Shown one piece after another: positions 50,153 to 59,173 of a DNA stretch of 64,000 nt (its first letter is position 1; every line of letters starts with the position of its first letter). The notes below the pieces were generated by a model. It searched no databases and had not been told where the DNA came from. It saw only the letters and a program-made list of their open reading frames with translations. The DNA comes from Phycisphaerales bacterium (GTDB lineage Bacteria > Planctomycetota > Phycisphaerae > Phycisphaerales > UBA1924). The stretch spans positions 310,001-374,000 of the forward strand of contig JAJDDK010000002.1 in NCBI GenBank assembly GCA_029260345.1. Reading direction: 5' to 3'. The translations under genes and the position numbers were made by a program.

Positions 50153-52087
50153 TCAATCGTTGAGGCGGCGGCGGATCAGGATGATGGTGAGATCGTCGCC
50201 TTGGAGCGTTCCGCCGCCATGCTTTCGGACAGCCTTGTGGAGGCCGTCGATGAATTTCTCTGTCGGAAGCGCATGATTGGTGCGGACATAGTCAATGACG
50301 CGCTGCGTTCCGAATAGCTCATGGCTGCCGTTCATCCATTCAAAGAAGCCGTCAGTGGCGAGGACCAGCATGTCACCGGGGGCAAACTTCACGGTGCGCG
50401 GCGGCTCAAACACCCAATCGTCCACGACGCCGAAGGGCACGTTCTCTGCGTTCCAGTTGTGGACTTCACCGGTCGCGGCTTCGAAGAACAAGAGCGGCGC
50501 CTGACCGCCGGACGCAAGTTCGGCGGTGTGCGTGGTGGGGTCCAGCACGCCGATGGCGGCGGTGACGAATTTCTCAACCGGCGTGTCGGCGCAGATAAAT
50601 CGGTTGACGATTGCCAAGACTTGTGTGAGCGCATCATGGGCGCCCAACGCGGCGGCCCGGAGATACGCGCGGAAAACGGCGGCGATCAGCGCCGGACCGA
50701 CACCGTGGCCGGTGACGTCGGCAAGCGCAAAGAGTGTTTTTTGATTTGGAAGCGTGAGCAGATCGAAGTAGTCACCACCGGTCTTGTCCGCGGGTCGATT
50801 CCAGCCACCGATTTCGAAGCCGGGCACGACTGGCGGCTCCTTGGGGAGCAGGCCGGTTTGGATTTCGCGAGCGAGGTTGAGATCCCGTTCGATTTTTTCG
50901 CGTTCAGCCTGCTCGTGCGCGAGTCGGGTGATGTGCGACCGAAGCTCGCGGCTCATGGTGTTCACGCTGCGCGCCAGGATGCCGATTTCGTCCTGCGAGC
51001 CGACGTCGTCGATGCTTGCGTCGAAGTTGCCCATCGCGATGGAATGGACCGTCTCCGTCAACTGTTCCACCGGTCGAGAGATGCGCAGCGAAACGCGCCA
51101 GATCGCGATGATGATGAGCACCAGTGCGCCGCCGAGCGCCAGACCCGCCAAAGCGCCGGCTCGATGAACGGCAAAAAGCGCTTCCGCTTCTGAAATGCCG
51201 GTGAGCAGCACCCAGTCCGTTGACTCGATCGGCGCATGGAATAGCCATCGTGTTTCCGGCTTTTGTCCCGGCACCAATGAAACTTCTGGAAGAATGACAA
51301 TTCCCGGCTCGCCGGAAAGAATTTGTGACTCCAACATCGCCATGTCATCGCGATTGGAATCTTCAAGACGATCCTGCATCGTCTCGCCAAGTATGTTCTG
51401 GTTGTTCGGACGATAGATGTAATGCCCGTCCATTGAAACGATGGCGAAGTCCTGATCGCCGATGATGCGCCGGCCGATGTGCGCCTCAATCGAATCAAGC
51501 ATGATGTCCACGGTGGTGACACCGCGAAATTCACCGTCGCGATAGAAGGGCGCGCTGTACGTGACCATCAGCACGTTGCCGGCGCCTTCATCGAAGTACG
51601 GCTCGGTCCAAATGCCTTTGTTTTCTTGCTTGGGCAGCGCCCACCACGTCCATTGCGGATCGAGGTACCAGTCGTACTGCTCCTCGGTGATGAACATGCG
51701 TTCGATCACGTTGCCATTGCGATAGACGTACGGGCTGAAGCGGGGCATCTCCGTCGGAAACGACCCCGGCTCAAACGCCATCGCGGCGCCGTAGATCGCG
51801 CCGTTCTGCAACACATTGGCTTCGAGTTGTGCGAAGATTTGATCGATGGTGACATCGGGCACGGCCCGCAGGAAATCCGCCGTGGTGTCCGCGACGGTCT
51901 TCACTTCGCGGAATTCGCCGTCAAACCGAGCCGCGAGATTGGCGGCAAAGCGCGTCATCTCGGTCTCAATGTTGCGTTTGGCGGCGGATTCCAGTTTGAC
52001 GAGCGTGATGCTGAGAATGGCGACGTAGATCAGCAGCGTCGGGGCGCCAATCAAGAGGATCATTCGGGTTCGCAAACGCATTTTCAC
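50153..52087 (-). CDS. Cache-HAMP-SpoIIE (PP2C) phosphatase, RsbU-like
   Basis: The 644-residue protein has an N-terminal helix (about 8-30), a periplasmic dCache-type sensor (about 35-295; WYLDPQWTWWALPKQENKGI and VDIMLDSIEAHIG), a second helix (about 307-330), a HAMP domain (about 330-385), a coiled linker and a SpoIIE/PP2C domain (IGGWNRPADKTGGDYFD, FALADVTGHGVGPAL, LVLATDGFFEWMN). It senses a small extracellular ligand and dephosphorylates an anti-sigma antagonist or similar partner. No STAS or anti-sigma kinase gene is adjacent. Confidence 0.92.
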   Translation of the reverse strand: MKMRLRTRMILLIGAPTLLIYVAILSITLVKLESAAKRNIETEMTRFAANLAARFDGEFREVKTVADTTADFLRAVPDVTIDQIFAQLEANVLQNGAIYGAAMAFEPGSFPTEMPRFSPYVYRNGNVIERMFITEEQYDWYLDPQWTWWALPKQENKGIWTEPYFDEGAGNVLMVTYSAPFYRDGEFRGVTTVDIMLDSIEAHIGRRIIGDQDFAIVSMDGHYIYRPNNQNILGETMQDRLEDSNRDDMAMLESQILSGEPGIVILPEVSLVPGQKPETRWLFHAPIESTDWVLLTGISEAEALFAVHRAGALAGLALGGALVLIIIAIWRVSLRISRPVEQLTETVHSIAMGNFDASIDDVGSQDEIGILARSVNTMSRELRSHITRLAHEQAEREKIERDLNLAREIQTGLLPKEPPVVPGFEIGGWNRPADKTGGDYFDLLTLPNQKTLFALADVTGHGVGPALIAAVFRAYLRAAALGAHDALTQVLAIVNRFICADTPVEKFVTAAIGVLDPTTHTAELASGGQAPLLFFEAATGEVHNWNAENVPFGVVDDWVFEPPRTVKFAPGDMLVLATDGFFEWMNGSHELFGTQRVIDYVRTNHALPTEKFIDGLHKAVRKHGGGTLQGDDLTIILIRRRLND

Positions 52088-52148
52088 GGAGGGGGACTAT
52101 ACCGAAGCCGGGGCAAATCGCGGGGAGCCGGGAGCGGGTCGAGCTGGC

Positions 52149-52179
52149 TTGAACTTTGGTCCGGCGATGGTGGTATACG
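52149..52179 (+). promoter_or_regulatory. Candidate promoter of the LytTR gene
   Basis: TTGAAC (52149-52154) and TATACG (52174-52179) are spaced by 19 bases. The likely GTG start at 52186 lies only six bases after the -10 element, so the mRNA may be leaderless. Confidence 0.4.
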
Positions 52180-52185
52180 AGAGTC

Positions 52186-53109
52186 GTGAGCCGAACTGAT
52201 TTGACCCAAGGCCGATTTATTGGCGCTGTTCTGGCGAGGCCATCGGTGGCGCTGTGGGCCGCTTCCTTCATTGTGTGGTCCGCGATCGCGGCGATGGCGG
52301 CGACTCAGCAATACGTGGAACTCGCCGGGACAGGGAAACAGCTTTCGTGGTGGCGAGCGTTCGCGTGGCAGGGGGCGAGCTGGATGCTCTTTGCGATTGC
52401 CACGCCGCTGCTGTTTGCGGTGATTCGACGATTGCCGGTTGATCGGGCGCACGCGCATCGAGCGGCGGCGCACTTCGTGTCGAGCATTGTCTTTGGATTT
52501 CTCTTCCTCGGCATCGCAACCCCTGTTCGACTGGCGTTTCATCCGAGCCCGATGCGGTGGAGCTTTTTCGGTGAAGCGTTTTACAAGTCCATTCCGCAAT
52601 TTGTTGGGCTGGGTGTCCTGCTGTACTGGGCCGTGGTGGTCGTCGCTTCGCTGATCGAAACGCGGGCACGCCTGTACGGGACGCTCGAGCGCGCGGAGGA
52701 TGAATCCGAGGCGCTTCCGTTCGCCGCTTCGCGACAGCCATCACCGAATGATCGGCTCCTTCTCACGACCCCCGCTGGTGTGACGCAGCTCGTGGCGCGC
52801 AAAATTGCCTGGGCGGAGCCGACCGCCGCTGGGGCGCGGCTCTTTACTGACGAAGGCGCCGTCCTTGTGCGGCATTCGCTCGCCGAACTCGAATCAATTC
52901 TGGACGGGCGCGGCTTCGTCAGGACTCATCGAAGCGTGCTCGTCAACACCTCGCGGATTCGTGAGGTGCTCGGCGGGGCGAGCCGCGATGGAACGGTGCG
53001 GCTGGACACGGGCGCCGTGGTTCCGGTCAGCCGGCGCCGTCAGGACGCTCTGCGGGACGCGCTCAGCGGCGGGCCATCGGCGACAAACTCTGCGCCGCTC
53101 GACGCCTGA
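52186..53109 (+). CDS. Membrane-bound LytTR-family transcription regulator
   Basis: The start chosen is GTG at 52186 (MSRTDLTQG); TTG at 52156 adds ten residues. The 307-residue product has four membrane helices in the first half (about 15-165) and a C-terminal LytTR DNA-binding domain (RKIAWAEPTAAGARLFTDEG, ELESILDGRGFVRTHRSVLVN, VPVSRRR). It has no receiver domain and so would be a one-component membrane regulator. It is divergent from the SpoIIE gene and precedes two VCBS genes that may be its targets. Confidence 0.88.
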   Translation: MSRTDLTQGRFIGAVLARPSVALWAASFIVWSAIAAMAATQQYVELAGTGKQLSWWRAFAWQGASWMLFAIATPLLFAVIRRLPVDRAHAHRAAAHFVSSIVFGFLFLGIATPVRLAFHPSPMRWSFFGEAFYKSIPQFVGLGVLLYWAVVVVASLIETRARLYGTLERAEDESEALPFAASRQPSPNDRLLLTTPAGVTQLVARKIAWAEPTAAGARLFTDEGAVLVRHSLAELESILDGRGFVRTHRSVLVNTSRIREVLGGASRDGTVRLDTGAVVPVSRRRQDALRDALSGGPSATNSAPLDA

Positions 53110-53203
53110 GTTGCGCCGTTCAGCGTTTTGAGCGATCCAGGCATGTTTCTCCGGGGTATCCGTCTGCGTTCACGCAACTCATACCTCAACCCGGAGACGC
53201 ACC

Positions 53204-54412
53204 ATGAAGGGACTCATCGCAATCGGTCTGACGGTTCTTGGAGGGTTCGGCGCGTTCGCCTGGTCGCCGGATCGGCCTGATTCATCGAATGGTGAATCGG
53301 TTGGTTTTCGCATGGTCGGCGAGCCGATCCCGGTCGGGCTGATGCCGACCACGCCGCTGCTGACGGATCTGGATGCGGACGGCGACATCGACGTCATCGT
53401 CGTGTGCGGCCCGTGCTGCGGGCGCGAGGTCTGCGAGGACTCGGGCCACGCGCAAGTGCTGCTCAACGACGGCGCCGGGCGCCTCACCAAACGTGATGAG
53501 CGGATCCGCCTCGGCGGAACGGCGCTGGGCGGGGCGACGGGGGATGTGAATGGTGATGGGCATATGGATGTCGTGGTGCATCATCATTCGTCATATGACG
53601 CCGCGGTGCTGCTGGGCGATGGCGCGGGCGGGCTGAAGCTGCATGGGTACGTGCCGCTGCATGATGGTGAGAGCGCGCACGTGCATTCGATCGCGCTGGC
53701 GGATGTGAACAGCGACGGCGATCTCGACATGCTGGCGACGCTGGTGGACGATCACGCGCTGGCGGTGCTGCTTGGTGATGGCGCAGGCGGTTTCGCGCCG
53801 GCGCTGGGGCAGCCGTACTTTGCGCAGCGGCATCCGTACGCGCAGCTCAACACGGTGGACATCAACGGCGACGGCGCCATCGACGCCGTGCTGACGGACA
53901 TGCGCGGCAACGGCATGACCGTTCTCACGGGCTCAGGCACGGGGATGTTTGCGCCGCTGCTCGGGTTCAATCTGAATACGACGATGCCGCTGACGAGCGC
54001 GGAGCGGCCGATGGCGTGTGCGCTGGGCGATGTGGACGGCGACGGTGATCTCGACGCGGTCGCGTTTATCGATGAAAGCCCGATCGCAGTGCTGATGATC
54101 AATCAGGGCGGGGGCGTGTTTGCGGAAGCCGCGGAGGCGCTGATCGATCTCGGCGCGCCGTGCGTTGGCGGCACGCTGGCGGATGTCACGGGCGACGGTG
54201 TGCTGGATGTCGTCGCGTCGGGGACGATGGTGACGACCGTGTCCATCGTGCCGGGGAGGCGCGGCGGAGGATTTGGGAAGCCGCGCTTGATTGAGGCGGG
54301 CGGAACGAGCCCGCATGTGGCGGTGGGGGATATGAATGGGGATGGGCGGGTGGATGTGGTGACAGGGAACTATGACGGGGGAACCGTGACCGTCCTCCTG
54401 GCTACTGAATGA
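53204..54412 (+). CDS. Secreted FG-GAP/VCBS repeat protein
   Basis: The 402-residue protein has a signal peptide (about 1-19) and about seven repeats with calcium loops such as DLDADGDID, DVNGDGHMD, DVNSDGDLD, DINGDGAID, DVDGDGDLD, DVTGDGVLD and DMNGDGRVD. They predict a seven-bladed propeller. An early Cys cluster (CGPCCGREVCED) is unusual for the family and may bind metal or form disulfides. A second VCBS gene follows. No membrane anchor or sorting tail is seen, so the product is probably periplasmic or exported. Confidence 0.85.
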   Translation: MKGLIAIGLTVLGGFGAFAWSPDRPDSSNGESVGFRMVGEPIPVGLMPTTPLLTDLDADGDIDVIVVCGPCCGREVCEDSGHAQVLLNDGAGRLTKRDERIRLGGTALGGATGDVNGDGHMDVVVHHHSSYDAAVLLGDGAGGLKLHGYVPLHDGESAHVHSIALADVNSDGDLDMLATLVDDHALAVLLGDGAGGFAPALGQPYFAQRHPYAQLNTVDINGDGAIDAVLTDMRGNGMTVLTGSGTGMFAPLLGFNLNTTMPLTSAERPMACALGDVDGDGDLDAVAFIDESPIAVLMINQGGGVFAEAAEALIDLGAPCVGGTLADVTGDGVLDVVASGTMVTTVSIVPGRRGGGFGKPRLIEAGGTSPHVAVGDMNGDGRVDVVTGNYDGGTVTVLLATE

Positions 54413-54478
54413 ACCTACGAACTCATGGAGAGTCAACTGTTCCTTGCACAAGGGCGCCTCAAGCGAAGGAGATCAACA

Positions 54479-55630
54479 ATGCGATGGCGCGCAATAGTGG
54501 CGGCGATGTCTTGGATCAGTCTCACGGCGCAAGCGCAAAGCGCGACGCCGATTGGCTCGGCGACATTTGAATCACACATGATCGACGTCGAGGGATCCAC
54601 GGTCGGCATCGCGGATGTCAACGGCGACGGACGGATGGACATTCTCAGCGCGGGGCGCCGGTTGTCCGTTCGACTCGGTGACGGCGCGGGCGGACTGCGG
54701 GCGCCGATGCATGCGCCGGCGGGCGATCAACCATCCGACCTCGCATTTGCTGATGTGAATCAGGACGGCCACATCGACATCGTGATCGCGAATCACGAAA
54801 CGCATTACGCCATGGTGCTCGTCGGGGACGGGCGCGGCGGCTTCACGCCGGGGCCGCACTCGCCGCTTGCGGTCGATGTTGATCCGCACCCGCACGACGT
54901 CGGCCTCGCGGATATGGACGGCGATGGGCTGGTTGATCTGCTGGTGGACCACTCGCCGCGCGGACCGGCGGACCCGGGTCTGCGGCGGGACGCGGGCGGC
55001 GTGCTGGTGATGCGCGGGCTCGGCGACGGGCGGTTCGAGTCGCCGGGTGAAGTCTTCGAAAGCGGCGGCGTGCCGTATCGGGGTTTCGCGGTCGGGGATC
55101 TGAATGCGGACGGGCGGTTTGATTTGGTGACGCCGCACGGGCGGGATTTGGGAGTGTTGTTGAACCAAAGCGAACCGGGGCGAGTTTCCTTTGAGCGTGG
55201 GAATCCGATCTCGGCGACGTCGCCTTTCCTCGTCATGCTCGCGGACTTCGACGCGGACGGCGCGATGGACATTATTTCCGCGGCGGGTGAAGACTCGGCG
55301 CGGGTCGAAGTGTTTCTCAATGATGGGCGCGGCGGGTTCGAGCCGGCGCCGCAGTCACCATTTCAACACGCGCGCGGCGGGAAAAACGTTGCGCTGGGCG
55401 ACTTCAATGGCGACGGCGTGATGGATGCGGTGGTGTCGGCGTACCGATCAACGGATGTGCTGATCATTCTGGGTGGGCGACAGGCGCTGGAAACGGCGCG
55501 CGTGCCGGCGGGTCATGACCATCCGTGGGGTCTAGCGGCGGGGGATTTGAATGGAGATGGGATGGATGATCTGCTGATTGTGGGCGACGGTGTGCAGCGG
55601 GGGCAGTTGTATATGAGTGTGGTGGAGTGA
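54479..55630 (+). CDS. Secreted FG-GAP/VCBS repeat protein, second copy
   Basis: The start is ATG at 54479 (MRWRAIVA), with AAGGAG at 54466-54471; an upstream frame from 54425 lacks one. The 383-residue protein has a signal peptide ending AQAQS and repeats DVNGDGRMD, DVNQDGHID, DMDGDGLVD, DLNADGRFD, DFDADGAMD, DFNGDGVMD and DLNGDGMDD. It is similar in plan to the 53204 gene and probably arose by duplication. A fragment of a third copy follows. Confidence 0.85.
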   Translation: MRWRAIVAAMSWISLTAQAQSATPIGSATFESHMIDVEGSTVGIADVNGDGRMDILSAGRRLSVRLGDGAGGLRAPMHAPAGDQPSDLAFADVNQDGHIDIVIANHETHYAMVLVGDGRGGFTPGPHSPLAVDVDPHPHDVGLADMDGDGLVDLLVDHSPRGPADPGLRRDAGGVLVMRGLGDGRFESPGEVFESGGVPYRGFAVGDLNADGRFDLVTPHGRDLGVLLNQSEPGRVSFERGNPISATSPFLVMLADFDADGAMDIISAAGEDSARVEVFLNDGRGGFEPAPQSPFQHARGGKNVALGDFNGDGVMDAVVSAYRSTDVLIILGGRQALETARVPAGHDHPWGLAAGDLNGDGMDDLLIVGDGVQRGQLYMSVVE

Positions 55631-55633
55631 GGG

Positions 55634-55810
55634 AGATTCGGGGACGACGGTCAGGACGGTGTTCGTCGTGCCGGGCACGCGAGGCGGGGGATTTGGGACA
55701 CCGCGTTTGATTGAAGCGGGTGGTAAGAGCCCGCATATTGCGGTGGCGGATATGAATGGGGATGGGCGGCTGGATCTGGTGACGGGGAATTATGATGGGG
55801 GAGGTGGGGG
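55634..55810 (+). pseudogene. Relic of a third VCBS gene, C-terminal fragment
   Basis: The translation from about 55650 (VVPGTRGGGFGTPRLIEAGG, then SPHIAVADMNGDGRLDLVTGN) matches the end of the 53204 gene (IVPGRRGGGFGKPRLIEAGG ...) residue for residue apart from a few changes. There is no start, and the frame runs past the homologous end into unrelated sequence. It marks the left border of the AT-richer SIR2-HerA segment. Confidence 0.8.
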
Positions 55811-56031
55811 TGTTGGTATTGGTAGATATGCAGTGAAATGTCAACACTGCATAGCTTTCAATATGGGGGCATTTTCACACATGCGCGAACTAGGCGCTCA
55901 ATCGAGGGGTGGATCCCCGCAGAACGCATAGTCCGAATCGCAATGCGATCGCGGGGAATTCAATTGATTAGATTGCCTTCACGCTAGAAATGAGTCATCT
56001 TGATTTCAAGATGCAAGAAAATTGCATTTTG
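55811..56031. other. Non-coding border of the SIR2-HerA segment
   Basis: About 220 bases of markedly more AT-rich sequence separate the VCBS relic from the HerA-like stop. I see no gene, terminator or inverted repeat strong enough to name. A left end of an inserted element could lie here. Confidence 0.5.
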
Positions 56032-57819
56032 CTATTCCGTCTTCGGCCTTGATTGGCGGCGAAGTGTCTCTACAGCTTCGATGACTGCGTTCGCATCCGG
56101 CGCCTTTTCGCCCCATTCAGTCCAGAATTCACGTGTTTGGCTTAAGGGTTCAATTCGAGGTCTATTCAATTTGATTCTTGCAGGCAACAAGATCGCGTCG
56201 CCGACAAGTATTGCTTCTCCGGTATCAAGAAGCGGTAAACCGTCAAGTACTCCAGCTAGCGAGTCCGGCATTAGACGTCGAACAACGTTCTGATCCTGGT
56301 CGTTTGTCAATCGCAATACTAAGAAATTGTTGCATTGACTCAAAATTGTGCGACTGACGTCTGAGGGTCGTTGGCTGACCACAAGAAGCGAAACCCCGTA
56401 CTTTCTCCCCTCCTTCGCGATTCTCTCGAATGAATACAACGCCTGCTTCGCAACCGAATCAGCATCCTCTCGAACGGGTAAGTACAAATGTGCCTCATCA
56501 CAAACGAATACAAATGGCGTTCGCTTTTTCGGTTCCATCCAAAACTGAATGTCATACAAGAGTCGTGCAAATACTCCTGTGACAACCGGAAGCACATCAA
56601 ATGGAACTTCGGAGAAATCAATAATCTTGATTCCGGGAGAATCATCAGGTGAAGCGAGCAATCTACTCAATTGGCTGCCCAGCCAGTCGTAGTTGTTGGA
56701 ATCAGTGGGTGGCTTGAAGAGAAAGCCGTAGCGCCTGTCCTCTGACTTGGACTTCAAGCGTGAAATAAATCGAGTGAGCTTCCCATGCCATTCGCCGTTC
56801 CGGGCGCGCTGAACTTGGGGAGGCTCCAGTCGTTCAGTGTCGTCATCGTGAAGTCTTTTTACGAGATCTTCAAGTGAGTATGGGATGGGTGAATCAACCG
56901 TGAATGTGGCTTGCACGTCACTCTTGGAGGCCCCTATCAATGTGGCCTCCTTTAGGTCCTTTACGTGCTGTGTGAATCGTGAAGCTTGGTTTGGAGCATT
57001 CTGATCACTCCGGTCAAGGATCATTGCGAGCATCTCTTCGCGGTTGAGCAGCCAGTATGGCAGAAATATCGCATTCAACGGCGGCGAATCTAGATCGCCT
57101 GGGCCTGCAATTTTGAAACGTGAAGCAATCTGTATCGCCTTGGACTCCAGGTCAGGCGCAGCAGGAGACGCAAGCGATGCATATTCGCCGTGCATGTCTA
57201 GCACGATTACGTTTGCATGTTTTCGAGCGCTAGCTCGCTCAAGTATCAAAGATACGCACCAACTCTTGCCGGAACCAGTACTCCCTAGAATTGATGCGTG
57301 TCGTTGAAAAAATTTATCGCCACTAGCAATTGCAGTGGCTGTTTGATCAATAACGAAATTGCCAAGTTCAAGTCTTTCGTCGTCGCCGAGGTCCTTTCCG
57401 AGTAGCCCCATAAATCGTTGAAGATTTGCGCCTTCAATTAAAAAACACGGTCGGTCAATTTGAGGAAAGGAATCAGCACCGCGCTTAAATTGATTGCGAC
57501 TAGATCCATCTACAGTTCGATATGTGCCTACGAGCACGACACGAAGCGCATCGTCTGGAACAATCTCTGATGCAAGGGTAGTTGGGTCCAACGGATCGGG
57601 TTGCGCAGCTTGTTCTCGCAGTTGCCGAGTTACTCGTTCTGATGTGCCTATCAAGAACTCTTGCGTAGTTGCTCCCTGAATGGCGATTAGACTTCCCACA
57701 GCTGCTCGTGGAAGCAATTCTGAGTTCTCAACCGCGATTAAGACACGGCTTGTGTCTACAGAAGTTACTACTCCAAGCTTCATTGTGTCGTCAAAAACCA
57801 GCGCAGGTCCATCTGTCAT
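56032..57819 (-). CDS. herA: HerA-like ATPase of a SIR2-HerA defence module
   Basis: The start is ATG at 57819 (MTDGPALVF), overlapping the SIR2 stop by ATGA (57816-57819). The 595-residue protein has an N-terminal beta-barrel (HAS-barrel-like, about 10-100), Walker A GSTGSGKS (179-186), a long insertion, Walker B FVFVCDEAH (about 436-444), and VSQRPSDVS (481-489) of the sensor/arginine region. HerA forms hexameric DNA-pumping ATPases; in phage-defence pairs it assembles with SIR2 NADases. The codon choice is visibly more AT-rich than in neighbouring genes. Confidence 0.92.
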   Translation of the reverse strand: MTDGPALVFDDTMKLGVVTSVDTSRVLIAVENSELLPRAAVGSLIAIQGATTQEFLIGTSERVTRQLREQAAQPDPLDPTTLASEIVPDDALRVVLVGTYRTVDGSSRNQFKRGADSFPQIDRPCFLIEGANLQRFMGLLGKDLGDDERLELGNFVIDQTATAIASGDKFFQRHASILGSTGSGKSWCVSLILERASARKHANVIVLDMHGEYASLASPAAPDLESKAIQIASRFKIAGPGDLDSPPLNAIFLPYWLLNREEMLAMILDRSDQNAPNQASRFTQHVKDLKEATLIGASKSDVQATFTVDSPIPYSLEDLVKRLHDDDTERLEPPQVQRARNGEWHGKLTRFISRLKSKSEDRRYGFLFKPPTDSNNYDWLGSQLSRLLASPDDSPGIKIIDFSEVPFDVLPVVTGVFARLLYDIQFWMEPKKRTPFVFVCDEAHLYLPVREDADSVAKQALYSFERIAKEGRKYGVSLLVVSQRPSDVSRTILSQCNNFLVLRLTNDQDQNVVRRLMPDSLAGVLDGLPLLDTGEAILVGDAILLPARIKLNRPRIEPLSQTREFWTEWGEKAPDANAVIEAVETLRRQSRPKTE

Positions 57820-58898
57820 TGAAGGAACTCCTCCACCATGACGCCGAGGTCCCATGCATTGGCGCCCTGATGTTCAAATTGTGTATCGTTGGTCAGCACT
57901 GCAACGCCATCCCAATTGGTGGGTCGAGAAAGTGCAGTGCAATTTGGGCATTCCTTTGCAAGAGTGCGAACCGTGTCATTCAGTGAACGATTGAGTATCA
58001 AGCAAGGCGTGCCGTCTCGAAGTCTTTGCATTAGATGCACTTGCAAATGATCATCATTAAAGCCATAGCCCACTATGAGTAGGCGAGAGGCCTTCTGGAT
58101 ATGCGAATTCGCCAATTCTCGGTGCTTGTCAAACGGTATCTCATACCCCGCGCGGTATTTGTTCAGTCCGGGAGTGATAATCAATCGTGGTGCATCTAGA
58201 TCGACTGAGCAACGCCGGGGTCCCTTTTCAGATTTATACCAATCGAAGCTTCCGTGCGGTTTCAGCACGACGGCTCGCGGGTAGTGGTCAAGTATTGGTG
58301 TCTTTCCGCGATACTTGAGCTTCTTGCAGGATCCCAAACAGCTTCGATTGTGGTCGAAATCTCCGGCATAAACGCCGATTGCAGTCGTGTCTACGTGATA
58401 ACCTGCGAGCTCGCAAGCAACCTCTACAAGACGGTCATAATTCGACGTGAGAATTGGCAACCCAGCGGTAGGAGGCAAATAGTGATTGAGCAATTTACTT
58501 AGGCGAAGTGTCCTTGATCCTGAAAGTACCGATGAGATCACATCTCGTTCTGTAGGTAGAAGAAACTCCGTCGTCTTGGAAACAATCCAATCTTCAAGCT
58601 CAACGGGGGGTGGGTGCGTGTGTAATGCAGCTTCGAGCCCTGCACCACCCTCCAGCTCTTTCTGGATTGGGGCCCAAATAGTATTGAAGGCACTATCCAG
58701 AGAACTGGATGCATTAATCAAATGTAAAGCAAGCTCGGGCATGCCAGGGAGCCCTTCGGCGGACGACAAGCCAGAACCCATGACGAGAAGAAGCCCGTCA
58801 GTCATATGCTCCTGAACGCGACGAATGAGACCTTCATAGTCCACTCCGCGATTGTACAGCTTTCTCTTAAGTTGAGTGAGTGTTGTGACCGGCGTCAA
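57816..58898 (-). CDS. SIR2-family NADase/deacetylase-like protein of a SIR2-HerA defence module
   Basis: The 360-residue protein has the SIR2 Rossmann motifs: VMGSGLSSAEGLP (about 39-51), LTSNYDRLVE with N153 and D155, KPHGSFDW with catalytic-type H215, and LIVGYGFNDDHL near 275. In defence systems such SIR2 domains cleave NAD+ on phage sensing and stop cell growth. The start may be TTG at 58898 or ATG at 58805, which has GGAG close upstream and starts just before the first motif. It is coupled to herA by ATGA. AT-rich codons suggest acquisition from elsewhere. Confidence 0.88.
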   Translation of the reverse strand: MTPVTTLTQLKRKLYNRGVDYEGLIRRVQEHMTDGLLLVMGSGLSSAEGLPGMPELALHLINASSSLDSAFNTIWAPIQKELEGGAGLEAALHTHPPPVELEDWIVSKTTEFLLPTERDVISSVLSGSRTLRLSKLLNHYLPPTAGLPILTSNYDRLVEVACELAGYHVDTTAIGVYAGDFDHNRSCLGSCKKLKYRGKTPILDHYPRAVVLKPHGSFDWYKSEKGPRRCSVDLDAPRLIITPGLNKYRAGYEIPFDKHRELANSHIQKASRLLIVGYGFNDDHLQVHLMQRLRDGTPCLILNRSLNDTVRTLAKECPNCTALSRPTNWDGVAVLTNDTQFEHQGANAWDLGVMVEEFLQ

Positions 58899-58910
58899 AT
58901 GTATTTTTAG

Positions 58911-58991
58911 TCACTCACCTTGATCCAACACCGCCGTGAAGGCTTCCTGCGGCACTTCGACGGAGCCGATGCTCTTCATGCGCTTTCCTGC
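58911..58991 (-). pseudogene. Divergent relic of the lepA 3-prime end
   Basis: The minus strand encodes AGKRMKSIGSVEVPQEAF, then TAVLDQGE and a stop, matching the last residues of LepA at 59174 onward except for one missing Lys and Met to Thr. Many differences are silent (for example TTGGATCAA against CTGGATCAG), so this is a diverged homologue rather than a recent exact copy. It abuts the SIR2 start. Confidence 0.88.
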
Positions 58992-58993
58992 CT

Positions 58994-59163
58994 CCTCCCC
59001 CGCCTTGCGGGGGAGGATTGAGGAGGGGGCTATTTCTTCTACGACTTCTTCTACAACTTCTCTATGCCTCGCTTTGCCGATTGCGCGAGTCTTTACATGA
59101 GAGACTTGAAGAAGTGGTAGGCGGGGTAGCCCTCCCCTGGCCCCTCCCGCACGGCGGGAGGGG
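58994..59163. repeat. REPIN/MITE-like imperfect palindromic element
   Basis: The ends are two GC-rich hairpins in inverted orientation: CCTCCCCCGC-CTT-GCGGGGGAGG (58994-59016) and CCCCTCCCGC-ACG-GCGGGAGGGG (59141-59163). Between them, further inverted segments pair across the centre (ACTTCTTC near 59041 with GAAGAAGT near 59108; CTCGC with GCGCGAG). It fills the gap between lepA and its relic. No transposase is linked. Confidence 0.65.
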
Positions 59164-59173
59164 AAGGATCAGT

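Noticed and set aside
54425-54478. Upstream start for the second VCBS gene
   Set aside because: The extension lacks a ribosome site and would precede the signal peptide; ATG 54479 has AAGGAG at the right spacing.
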